NCBI GenBank assembly: GCA_948567375.1
Contig: OX419761.1
Span: 6,574,501-6,638,500, forward strand
DNA from: Lunularia cruciata
Taxonomy: Eukaryota; Streptophyta; Marchantiopsida; Lunulariales; Lunulariaceae
Direction of reading: 5' to 3'
Length of the DNA: 64,000 bases
In this document: positions 1-10,089 of the stretch, in pieces
Layout of the letters: each line of letters opens with the position of its first letter
Numbering within the stretch: position 1 is the first letter of the stretch
The notes under the pieces: generated by a model
What the model saw: only the letters and a program-made list of their open reading frames with translations
What the model was told of the DNA's origin: nothing
The model's database searches: none
Position numbers and translations under genes: made by a program

Positions 1-2850
1 CAACTGTTCGAAATGAAATTACAATTCTGTGTACCAATATTAGGAAAACGCGAACCTGGCCAGGAGTTGAAGAGCCCAGAATTAGATTCAAAGTTGGCAT
101 TAAATGAGTTTATACCAAATATACTTTTACCAAATGTATGAGCAGTTGGAAACCAAGGGATGGCACTGTAAGAGGGCATGAATTCTAACAGTGCTGAAAC
201 CGAAATGCAATCCATGACGTCGTTTGATCGGCCTTCTTTCTTGGTGTACGCAAATGCTCGCCAGTCACAGAAGGAATATTTGGTCTTCTCTACCAAATTC
301 GGAGTATGAAGCCCTGTTTTCCTGCTGCGCTCTCTTTCTGGTTTCTTTAGATGAAGAAGGCGTATGATTTGTAGGCTGTACACTAGCTTTCGGTGTTTCC
401 ATTCAATGATCATGTCTCAATATAATTGTCGAATACGGGCCCTCGTTACGACGTACTCCTTACTCGTAGTGAGCGTCTCTGTTTTCTGTGATGTTCATGA
501 CCTGTCTCGAAACAAAGTTTGATTATCTTCGACTTTGCGCACGATATTACAGTGAAACTTGTGGGAGATATCGCTTCCAAATCTGTCAACTACATGAAGG
601 TCAGTTCTCGGAAGGAGTCTATTTTCCTATCCTACCAGTATACCTTGGACTGCATTTAAAACATATGCTTGCAGAAAATTAGAAATCATACCGACTATCC
701 TTGTCGGGAACAATATACCGAGCATAACTAGCGAATTCAAGAAAAGCTTCTTACTGTATCTTTTCACTCGAAGAGACTGCAAAACAACTAAAAAAGCAGG
801 CATATGATTGAAGAGAACTGAGTAGAGACGAGCTGAGGACGTTGTTGTGTGCTGCTCTGATGCAGGAGTTGATGTGGTGATGTGCTTGAGCGGAGCCTAG
901 TGAGTCAAGGGCTCATGGATGGATGCTCATTGTGTCGTGCGGAGCCTGCTGGCACCACTATCGACGAGGGCCGTGACAACATCCGGCCGGGGTCGTGTTA
1001 CATCGTAATACCCAGTGCTATTTTTTCCGTCATGAGTTGTCGAGTGAATTGCTAGGAATTGTCCCCCGTGTCATAATGCACACTGTAAGTTTTTCAGGTT
1101 GAGGTGCTCAACTTCTCTAGATGTTGAACTTCTCCTTTAGCAACAGGTGGTCAATTTGAATTGGGTGTTTCATATCCAGGACACCAGTGAGTTCTTTTTC
1201 AATCCATAAGCGCCTTCTGAGTGGGACGGAAGCTTCTCTCTGTTGGGAAAGGTAAGATCGTACCACCTCAAGTATGGATGACCCGCAGTTTTAGTCTCGT
1301 GTTATATAAGACTTGTAGTTGTGAAACTTGAATCAGCTGTTGACTCTCCATAGCTGAGTTTTCTCTCGAGTGATCAGAGTTTACACGACTAACCTTAGAA
1401 GAAAACACACATTGATCTGAGTGACGTTATACTTACTGAGTTGGATCAGGCGGTGGGCTTCACGAGCTGGATTGTGCTGCGGAGAATTGCAGCTCTTCCT
1501 ACAAGACAGGAGACCCATTTTAGTGGCACTGTTCTGCGAATGCTTGTTAACCAAGTAATTTATAAGGTCAGATTAGAGACTTCAGTGCCTCTTGAATTAT
1601 GCAACAACATGACAAAAGAAGCATTACAGTAGATTTTAAGCAACCTAGGCCTGCCCATTACTGGCAAGACGTAGCAATTCTGCAGAATCCTGTCTTCCTA
1701 CGATCCTAGTAAGCAAAATACCCAGACTTAAAGCTCTAGTTTGCAAGATCGTCCGTGGAGAATAAAATCTGAATAAACTCAGGAATCGGACACCTTGCTT
1801 AGTCACAGGAAATCATGTTTAGACGGAACTATCCTGCAGAATCTAGCTTCCCTGTCTTCTTACGCTCTTAGTAAGAAAAGGATCCACACACTTCAAGCTC
1901 TAATCGGCAAAATCGGCAGTGGAGAATAGAATCTGAACGAACTCAGGAATCGCACACCTTGCTTATACACAGAAAACCAAGTTTCGACTGAGCATATGTA
2001 TTATGTCGGATGTTTTCCTGTTCATTAGTACATACTCTTCAAACTTGTCGAAGGGAAGGTACAGCTGGATTATCATGTTTCCTCTCGTTTAGATTAGATC
2101 TGTTCTTGAGATACAAAGAGGAAAGGTGCTTGTGCCCCTTATAAGAACAAGATGCTTGATGTTTAAAAAGTACCGCTCATTGCCAAAATGTTTTCTTTTG
2201 GGAAAGAAACGTGAAAATCGATGGTTACTTTTGGTTATATGTCTTGGCAGAAATTAAAATCAAATTTGTCTACAAATGTTGAGTTGAGACTCAAAAAAGA
2301 TAGTACCCTTCACCTCCTTAGCAGAGACAAATGCTTTTTCGCGCCGTTAGATAATCCGCTGCTTCGAAAGTCAGGATCATTTCGTCCGGTTAGGAACTTA
2401 GAAGTGTCTGACAAGCTCTGCAATTGCAGTTGGCTGCTGGCTTGTAAAAGTCGTCTTGTTGTAGCTCATGTGCATGTTTAGTTTCCAACGTCGGCCATAA
2501 CACACACCGTTCTTAACAAAATCCTAATAAGTCGATCAAATCTAATCATAGGTTATTACATGGTGGTGATAACCTTCCTCTGTCACAACGAAGATTGTCT
2601 CTAATGTCAAAATTCGTCGGAACTGTCATTGCTATGGCACCCGCTATACCATAATCTTCGATTAAACCTTCGACTTTGAACTTAAACTGGTGTACGGCAG
2701 GTTTGTGTATTGTACAACAGTACAGATCAAGTTGTTCAAGATCAACTAATTCAAGTTGTTGGAGATCAAGTAAGTCTCAACGTTAAACTCAAGTTGTTCC
2801 GGGTTTTGGCTTCCAATATTCATCTGGTGTTAGTTGCAACTCATATGTTT
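1..2850. other. Stretch without a recognisable gene
   Basis: Only short open frames (under about 90 codons) are present, none with a domain I recognise and none with convincing splice-site context. The one clear structure is an imperfect tandem duplication around 1,677-1,995, listed separately. Base composition is ordinary for intergenic plant DNA. A distal promoter or non-coding transcript could be here, but nothing in the sequence shows it. Confidence 0.6.
1677..1995. repeat. Imperfect tandem duplication, about 164 bp x 2
   Basis: Two neighbouring units share the order of landmarks: a C/T-rich start, an AGTAAG(C/A)AAA stretch, then GTGGAGAATA at 1,755 and again at 1,919, followed by AACTCAGGAATCG and CACCTTGCTTA. 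The offset is 164 bp. The units differ by scattered substitutions and small indels, so the duplication is not recent. No coding capacity is visible. Confidence 0.7.
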
Positions 2851-2851
2851 T

Positions 2852-3730
2852 TTTGGTTTAGTTTCCAGTACTTAGGCCAAATGCACCGGTCAAGATTTCT
2901 TCACATCCCCAAGAAGTCGATGAATTCCAACTCTATTCATAGTCTGATTGTTACATGCATACGGTACGCACTCAGACACAATTAACATTACCTTTGCTGT
3001 GGACACATTCAGCATACTATTCATCTCGATAGGCGTACCTGCGCAGCCATCAGATTTGAAAATAGCATGCTTTACAGACGTTACTAAAGGTAACAGTCGC
3101 CCTATTATGCCAAAATCATGTTAAATCCGAGGAGACTCAACTGCAGGTCACCATGCACATCCTCGTAGAGTACCCAGCATTTCCACTTTTAGTGAATATG
3201 TACGTCAGGTTATAAATTATACAGCATTGCTATGATCAATCTTCGAATACAGGGTTTAAGAACCACAAACAGGTTCAAGGGGAGTGGCTGTAGTCACAAC
3301 CACGTAGATTTTCAGAATACTATCAAAAAAGTTCGTTGAAAATGCTGTCAATTCGTTTTTTGGTAAAACATAATGGTATCGATTAGAATTGAAAATGAGG
3401 TTGTCTGGAACTCGGGTCTATATTTTTCTTTAATATATTGGCGGACGAATTCCCTAATAATATGGAAAACCACCATAAATAACTTTTGAAAATGGGAAAG
3501 TTATTAATGATTTTCACTAGTGAGTCTCTTGAGCGCTGCAGCTCATAAAAGGCTTCTTAGTGTTGGAGCTTATTAATCAACTCACACTTTCTTGATTTCT
3601 TGATTTCTTGATGACACACCCCAAGGTTATTTTGATTTCTATATTATTCTCTATGTATCCCAGGAACGAAAGATTGATAACGTCGTAGTGTAAGGGAATG
3701 ATTGTGCAAGTTTCCGATCCATTCTAGAAA
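2852..3730. repeat. HNL 3'-flank repeat, copy 1
   Basis: This block lies just downstream of the minus-strand HNL gene. It matches 34,320-34,890, and in part 19,325-19,530, in the same orientation. Shared landmarks include TACTTAGGCCA, a run beginning TTACATGCATA, TTATGCCAAAAT, GAGGAGACTCAACTGCAGGT and GATTGATAACGT. The other two copies also lie downstream of minus-strand LRR pseudogenes, so this appears to be ancestral 3' flank that travelled with the gene's LRR end. Copies differ by many substitutions and indels. Confidence 0.75.
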
Positions 3731-3774
3731 GACATGTCAAATTCTATCAACTATTTCGAATTTACAACGAAATA

Positions 3775-3845
3775 ATAGGAGGACAATTGGATAGGGCAAC
3801 AACCTTCTACGTTGAAGACACGGGTTCAAACCCTGAGGCTTCCGT
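3775..3845 (+). other. tRNA-like or SINE-like segment (weak)
   Basis: There is a good RNA polymerase III B-box match, GGTTCAAACCC, inside a GGGTTCAAACCC hairpin. A CTTC/GAAG stem lies about 15 bases upstream. The A-box region (TGGATAGGGCAAC) fits the consensus poorly, the anticodon-like loop has six rather than seven bases, and the acceptor stem does not close cleanly. It could be a decayed tRNA-derived SINE head or chance. It is not called as a functional tRNA. Confidence 0.25.
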
Positions 3846-3924
3846 GAAGCGCACAATCAATAATATCTGCCAACGTTAGTTCCCCTACTAACAAATTTGG
3901 CTAAGTACTAGAAAGTGCCTGCAA

Positions 3925-4450
3925 TCCATGGACTCCCCTCCAATGACTCAGGCAATGACCCAGATAAGTCTAGCTCTTCCAAATTGCCTAAAGTTCCGAA
4001 ACTGCTGGGAAGGGCCTTGACACCCGTCCATCCTCAAATTTTTCAGGCGAAGAAGTCCTCCGATCGATTCCGGCAATGACTTGCAGGTTCCAGCACCCAT
4101 ATAAGTGTACGTTTTCCAAGGTGCTTGAGTTTCCGAAACTGCTGGGAAGGGCTCGCATCCCTGAACACCCGCAAATCCTCAAATCCCTCAGGCGAAGAAG
4201 TTCTCCGAAGCACCCATATAAGTGTACGTTTTCCAAGGTGCTTGAGTTTCCGAAACTGCTGGGAAGGGCCCGCATCCCTGAACACCCGCAAATCCTCAAA
4301 TCCCTCAGGCGAAGAAGTTCTCCGAACACGATTCCGTCAAGGACTGCAGTTTCTCGCATCCATGTAACTCTAGCTTTTCCAAGTTGCCTAAGTTTCCGAA
4401 ACTGTTGGGAAGGTCCCGCAACCCTGAACACCGGTTCATCCTCAAAACCT
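3925..4450 (-). pseudogene. Out-of-frame tail of the HNL LRR array
   Basis: LRR units continue past the stop that ends the HNL reading frame, but in other frames. One frame (minus, 4,431-3,988) reads LRLRDLRICGCSGMRALPSS, with the following half-unit starting SFGNSSTLENV, and this occurs twice in tandem. At the junction near 4,470 the array passes directly from the end of a GNLGNLEKL half-unit into a GLLRLKVL half-unit with a length change that is not a multiple of three. The codons for LLRL are then read in another frame and end at a TGA. The simplest reading is an ancestral array some 160 codons longer that was truncated by an indel. Alternatively, a splice could bypass the lesion. Confidence 0.75.
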
Positions 4451-6000
4451 TCAGGCGAAGAAGTCCTCTAGCTTTTCCAAGTTGCCTAAGTTTCCGAAAC
4501 TGTTGGGAAGGTCCCGCAACCCTGAACACCGTTTCATCCTCAAAACCTTCAGGCGAAGAAGTATTCCGTACTCGCATTCATGTAACTCTAGCTTTTCCAA
4601 GTTGCCTAAGTTTCCGAAACTGTTGGGAAGGTCCCGCAACCCTGAACACCGGTTCATACTCAAAACCTTCAGGCGAAGAAGTCCTCCGAACGATTCCGGC
4701 AATGACTGCAGTTTCTCGCACCTCCCTAACTCTAGCTCTTCCAAGTTGCCTAAGTTTCCGAAAGATTCCGGCAATGACTGCAGTTTCTCGCACCTAGATA
4801 AGTCTAGCGTTTCCAAGTTGCCTAAGTTTCCGAAACTGTTGGGAAGGTCCCGCAACCCTGAACACCGGTTCATCCACAAAACCTTCAGGCGAAGAAGTCC
4901 TCCGAACGATTCCGGCAATGACTGCAGTTTCTCGCACCTAGATAACTCTAGCTTTTCCAAGTTGCCTAAGTTTCCGAAACTGTTGGGAAGGTCCCGCAAC
5001 CCTGAACACCGGTTCATCCACAAAACCTTCAGGCGAAGAAGTTCTCCGAACGATTCCGGCAATGACTGCAGGTCCTCGCACCCAGATAAGTCTAGCTTTT
5101 CCAAGTTGCCTAAGTTTCCGAAACTGTTGGGAAGGTCTCGCATTCCTGAACACCCGTTCCTCCAATAACCCACCCTGCGCATAAATTCTTTGATCGGTTC
5201 CAATGACTGCAGTGACCGCAGTTTCTTGTACCCAGATAAATCTAGCTCTTCCAAGTTGCCTAAGTTTCCGAAACTGTTGGGAAGGTCCCGCAACCCTGAA
5301 CACCGGTTCATCCACAAAACCTTCAGGCGAAGAAGTTCTCCGAACGATTCCGGCAATGACTGCAGGTCCTCGCACCCAGATAAGTCTAGCTCTTCCAAGT
5401 TGCCTAAGTTTCCGAAAGATTCCGGCAATGACTGCAGTTTCTTGCACCTAGATAAGTCTAGCTTTTCCAAGTTGCCTAAGTTTCCGAAACTGTTGGGAAG
5501 GTCCCGCAACCCTGAACACCGGTTCATCCACAAAACCTTCAGGCGAAGAAGTCCTCCGAACGATTCCGGCAATGACTGCAGTTTCTTGCACCTAGATAAC
5601 TCTAGCTTTTCCAAGTTGCCTAAGTTTCCGAAAGATTCCGGCAATGACTGCAGGTCCTCGCACCCAGATAAGTCTAGCTTTTCCAAGTTGCCTAAGTTTC
5701 CGAAACTGTTGGGAAGGTCCCGCAACCCTGAACACCGTAACTCTAGCTTTTCCAAGTTGCCTAAGTTCCCGAAACTGTTGGGAAGCTCTCGCAACCCTGA
5801 ACACCGGTTCATCCACAAAACCTTCAGGCGAAGAAGTTCTCCGAACGATTCCGGCAATGACTGCAGGTCCTCGCACCAAGATAAGTCTAGCTTTTCCAAG
5901 TTGCCTAAGTTTCCGAAACTGTCGGGAAGGGCCCGCAACCCTGGACACCCGTTCATCCTCAATTCCTTCAGATGGAGAAGGTGCGAGAAGGAATCCGGCA
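4451..6000 (-). repeat. Tandem LRR-coding array, 72-bp unit, 144-bp higher-order unit
   Basis: Within HNL exon 6 the DNA repeats every 72 bp (one 24-residue LRR). Two half-types alternate: one reading LPNSFGNLGNLEKLELSRC and one reading LPESFGGLLRLKVLWMNRC, giving a 144-bp dimer. Neighbouring units are nearly identical at DNA level, which implies recent unequal exchange or gene conversion. Irregular units mark exchange points. One lost most of a repeat (LEKLELRCSGL). Several have two GNLGNL halves in a row. One is interrupted by an unrelated stretch around 5,165-5,215 (LEPIKEFMRRVGYW) that keeps the frame. The concave-surface positions that vary (SRC/SGC/HEC, KKL/EDL/EKL) are where ligand specificity would be expected. 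Confidence 0.9.
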
Positions 6001-9000
6001 GAGATCTAATTTTCAGACATCCATCCAACGTCAGTAATTCTAACTTGAGTAAATATGACTTCTCCAACTTGGTTGAGGTTCCAGAACCGTCTGGCAGGCC
6101 CTGCAAGTTCGCACACTTGGAAATTCGCAATTCCCGCAGTTTTGGAAGTTGTACAAGGGAATCCGGCAGTGATTGAATTGCGTCACAATGTACCAGCTGC
6201 AGTAGTTCCAACTTAGCTAAGTCCCCCCATGCAAACGGAAGTGACTGGTTAGGCACATCGTGAAACCGCAGGTGAACACGTTGCCAACAGGACTCCAGCA
6301 GTGAGCGTGGAGTAGCAAGAGAGGACGTTACTTGCAAAACAACCAACTCTTTCAAGGTCGGACGCACAAAAATGGTCTGGGCAGAAACCCAACTGAGCAT
6401 GGTAATTTTGGGTGGCAACTGAAGATGCCGCTCTGCACACCTTTTGCACGGCTGGAGGAGACTGTGATATCGGAATACCAAGTAGCGAAGTCCTTCAAGT
6501 TGTGACATAGTGCTCGATGCTAGTCGCATTTTACAAGGTCTTGCCTCGTCACAGCAATTTTTATTATACTTCATATTATCATCTTCCACTACTACTTCGT
6601 GGAAAATCACTTTCTCCAGCCCTTGAGCTCCCTTCAAAAATGAAATAGAAAACTAAAATTATCATAAATGAAATGTAGAACTAAAAATTGTCACAGTTCG
6701 AGCGCATCCGTCCATCGTGCTGTGTATAAAGCAACTCCAGGTCTTCATGCCTAACTATCAAGCACTTATACAAGACGGACCCTATTTTAGCACCACCGCT
6801 TCAAAGTTTCTCCTTGTTGGAGGAGAATGGATTGTATGACTCCCAAAATTACAACCAGTACAATGGCTAAAAGTTCCCGATGATGTTCACCTCAACAACT
6901 GTGTTTCGGACTCCCTTCCAGTTTAGATTTACAAATGAACTCAGATTTAGGAAACATAACTGGTAAATATATCTCATTTAGTTGGGAAAAATGAATTGCT
7001 GAAGGAAAAGGAAGAGTTTGTAAAGAAAACAGGAAATACCTTGTAGTTACCATCCAGTGGATTGCCCTCAATGATTCTACCTTTCTCCAGTGCAATTCCG
7101 ATGCCCAAAGTTCGGAGATGCTCGTGCATTCGTGGCACGAACCTACCCAACCGGTCATCCATCCTTCCACTGTATACAAGAGATCTGTCTATCAAGACTT
7201 GCCACTTGTTGTGTGCAGACCCGTACATGGATGACCACGCCGTCATCACCTCTTCTGAGCTAAACCAACGGTCCGAGGACGAATCGTGACGCATGCCAAA
7301 ACATTTAAAGTCACCAGGGCTTGTAAATATGGTCGCCGTATCAAGAAACATTTCCAACTCCTCTGTTCCAAGATTGTCGATACTCACCCTTAGCTTACCC
7401 CATACATACTCCAGATCACTCGAATGGCTTCTTAAGTCTACTGCTTGTAGAGCTTTGGAAATTTCTTCCCATATCCGTCTGTTTGTTTTCTCTCGCACTG
7501 ACCTTCCTATCACTTCTAGGGTCAGGGGCAATCCATCACATCTTCCCACAATTTCTTCTACTATCTCCTTCAACTCATTTGGGGGTTCATTCTTGCCTGG
7601 AAACGCATGTGTAATGAACAACCGTCTTGCATCTTCACTCCCCAAAACTGGTACTCGACAGACATATATGTGGTCACCGAATAGATTGAAAAGCCCTCCA
7701 TCTCGGCTTGTGACTACGAAACAACTTCCCTTAGCGCCATTCTCTTGAGCTATTTCCTCCAACAACTCTTCATCTTCTCTTTTCCCGACATCATCAAAGA
7801 TGACAAGGAGCTTCTTCCCCAGTATCTCATCCCATCGGCTTTCCTTGTAATCACCTCCAGGATCGGGACTTATGTGTTTCCAGACTTCCTTCTTCACCTC
7901 TCTCTTGTCCCCTGGAATCTCCTTCACTTTGTCCACAAAGCAAGCATATTCAAATCGGGCATTGATCTTATTGTAGAGCAACTTTGCAAGGGTGGTCTTT
8001 CCAACGCCCCCCATGCCACAAAACCCAATAAACGAACGCCCCTGCTCAATTTCCCCCATAATGGTTTCCAGACGCGACTCGGTACCTACTAGGTTCCTTG
8101 AGACTGCTTGCCTCCGCCTCGTATGGCATTGCGTAGTTGCACCGGGGGCTGTAGTTTCTTTCACCTGCAACAAAAGTTAGAGGGAAGTGGAATTTAAAAC
8201 TGTGCGCACAGGTCGTGTTTACTGATGTCATTCAGAGCATACAACAGATATGAACGAAGTCCAATACCTGTTGTTGCTGTTCGTTAACATGGTAGATCAG
8301 CTGGACTAAGTGCAGGAACATGTTAGATTGTTTGCTCTCTGGTTTGCACAATGACAAGTGATCTGCAGCCACCGTGATATGATTTGGTCCGAACCGTGCA
8401 GATGCTTCTTCTACAATCATCTGGCTTGAGATTCCACCTGCGACCTACACATACAAGATTTAAACATGAATACTTAAGATAGACCTCGCATTGTCTGTCT
8501 TATACTAAACCACAGGAAAATATGCAGGAAATAGTACTCTCAAGCGAGACAACCTGCGAAAATTGGATCATTAAAATCATTAAAAACGCATTTCTTATTT
8601 GGTAATTAGTAGGGAGTTTATTCTTATAAGAAACATAAAATTCGTTCATTAAATCAGACTTTAATTTCTGTAGATTATAATATACCATATGGAATCCGCT
8701 CGTTTTCATGTATGTAGCACAAGCTTCTCCAACACTGAAAATCTCCCAATTTTCTTTATTCGCCAATACGCGGAATTTCTCGTTTAGCCTGGCCCCCTCG
8801 GTGCTCAACAACTCAACCAATGGCAACAAAGGACTCCTGCTCATGATTTGTTTTGCTATGCCAGCAAGCATTTCCGACCCTGAATGGGGAGTTCCACAGA
8901 ACAGAATCCCTTTAATGCTTCTTAGCAAATTCTGTTCAAATTTGTCTTTAGATGCAATAAACGCCCGCTCTGCCCCGTGAATGCATAACTCTTTAATAAC

Positions 9001-9952
9001 GAGACCCCCGTAACTATGTCCGACAAAGATAATTGGTCGGAAATTGTTCGACGAGTCTTGTCCTGTGCGGAATACCCAACCGAGTTCTTTCCATAGATTT
9101 TCAGCTATTGTCGTCAAATCCATTCTCCCCGTCTTGTCAGTCTTCTGTAAACTTGCATCATACTTGATGAAGAACACTCGCGCACGATGCTCTTGAAGCC
9201 ATTGTTGGGGCCAGATTGTCTTCGAGTCAGTTTTGCACGTCCAAGTTGAAAGGTGCACATCTAGCTCACCAGTATGCTCATGCTGAAGGCCATGGAAGAA
9301 AACAACGTCGACCTGCGGTACTTCTGGATCGTACACTAAGAACAAGGAATCGCTCAACTGAAAAATGGACAAATACAGACAATTAGAAGTGTAGCAATTT
9401 CACAACACAAGAGCCTCCTACTCCCTATAAATTTGTCACCGAGATAGTGAGCTTGAAAGGTAATAAACAAGTAATTGTTAACCATCAGCTGACATTCTGG
9501 CACATGCCTGTTACTTGATTTTGAGTCACTTTAAGCTTTACCTTGCTGATACCAAGGTCCGACTCTTGAGAACGGCTGTCGGTAAATCGATGAATCGGTG
9601 TTGTCGGTGAATCGATCCGCTGCGAACGTAGACAAAATGTTATGAATTGAAAGGTTTAGTTTCAAACAACGACCCTAAACTTTCCTAAGGGAGATCAATA
9701 CTATCAATTCTTACGACAACCTACCGGTTATTTTAGTCCTGAAATACTACTTGACCAAGACAATATTGAAGCCTATAACCGAGTATCTCGAAGTTTGTCA
9801 AAAGAGCTAAATCATCGTGGCGGAATCTAATCAACATCTATAATCGATAGAAATTATTCCTCATACTCAAGTCTGCACTTATATACCTTGATGTTCTCTT
9901 GGCGGGAAGATATAGAATCTCGTGGGCTAGAACTGCTTGACGGTCTGTCCAT
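4451..9952 (-). CDS. HNL-class immune receptor: alpha/beta-hydrolase, NB-ARC, LRR
   Basis: Probable intracellular NLR-type immune receptor, six exons, about 1,432 residues. Exons as read: 9,952-9,887; 9,619-9,542; 9,357-8,686; 8,444-8,268; 8,164-7,040; 6,631-4,451. All introns are GT-AG and all junctions fall between codons. Residues 1-48 are Ser-rich. Residues 49-331 are an alpha/beta-hydrolase with an FFHG oxyanion region, nucleophile GHSYGG (Ser163) and a DHLSLCKP motif with the likely catalytic His in exon 4. NB-ARC follows: P-loop GMGGVGKTT (from 381), kinase-2 LLVIFDDV (450), RNBS-B GSCFVVTSRD (477), GLPL (542), and MHE in place of MHD (677). Exon 6 holds about 23 LRRs of 24 residues. 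The start ATG has A at -3 and G at +4. The frame is open throughout; the last intron (408 bp) might hide a small exon. HNLs are known from liverworts; the ligand and output are unknown. Confidence 0.88.
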
Positions 9953-10078
9953 TGTGACACTGCACTTCCAGAAAATAAAAGTAATCAACTCAATGGTTTA
10001 CAAATTGCCAACGACTTTATCATCTTCAAATACAAGTCGGGAGCTATCCCCGAACATCTTTCTCAGGTCAAGCATTAG

Positions 10079-10088
10079 TAATATATAG
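10079..10088 (-). promoter_or_regulatory. Candidate TATA box of the HNL gene
   Basis: The minus strand reads CTATATATTA about 125 bp upstream of the HNL start codon. A possible 5'-leader splice acceptor (GAAGTGCAG) lies just before the ATG, so the true transcription start could be further away. Position and composition are the only support. Confidence 0.3.
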
Positions 10089-10089
10089 C

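Noticed and set aside
4451-6000. Regular direct repeats that could be mistaken for a CRISPR array
   Set aside because: Units are contiguous, code for LRRs in frame, have no unique spacers, and the window is eukaryotic.
4482-6176. Long plus-strand frames (228 and 328 codons) with repeated KLPKFPKLLGRSRNPEH-type text
   Set aside because: They are exact antisense shadows of the minus-strand LRR array. Their periodicity comes from the 72-bp LRR repeat, and they have no start context or splice support.
7062-8092. Plus-strand frames opposite the NB-ARC exon
   Set aside because: Shadows of the minus-strand frame that carries the P-loop, kinase-2, GLPL and MHE motifs.
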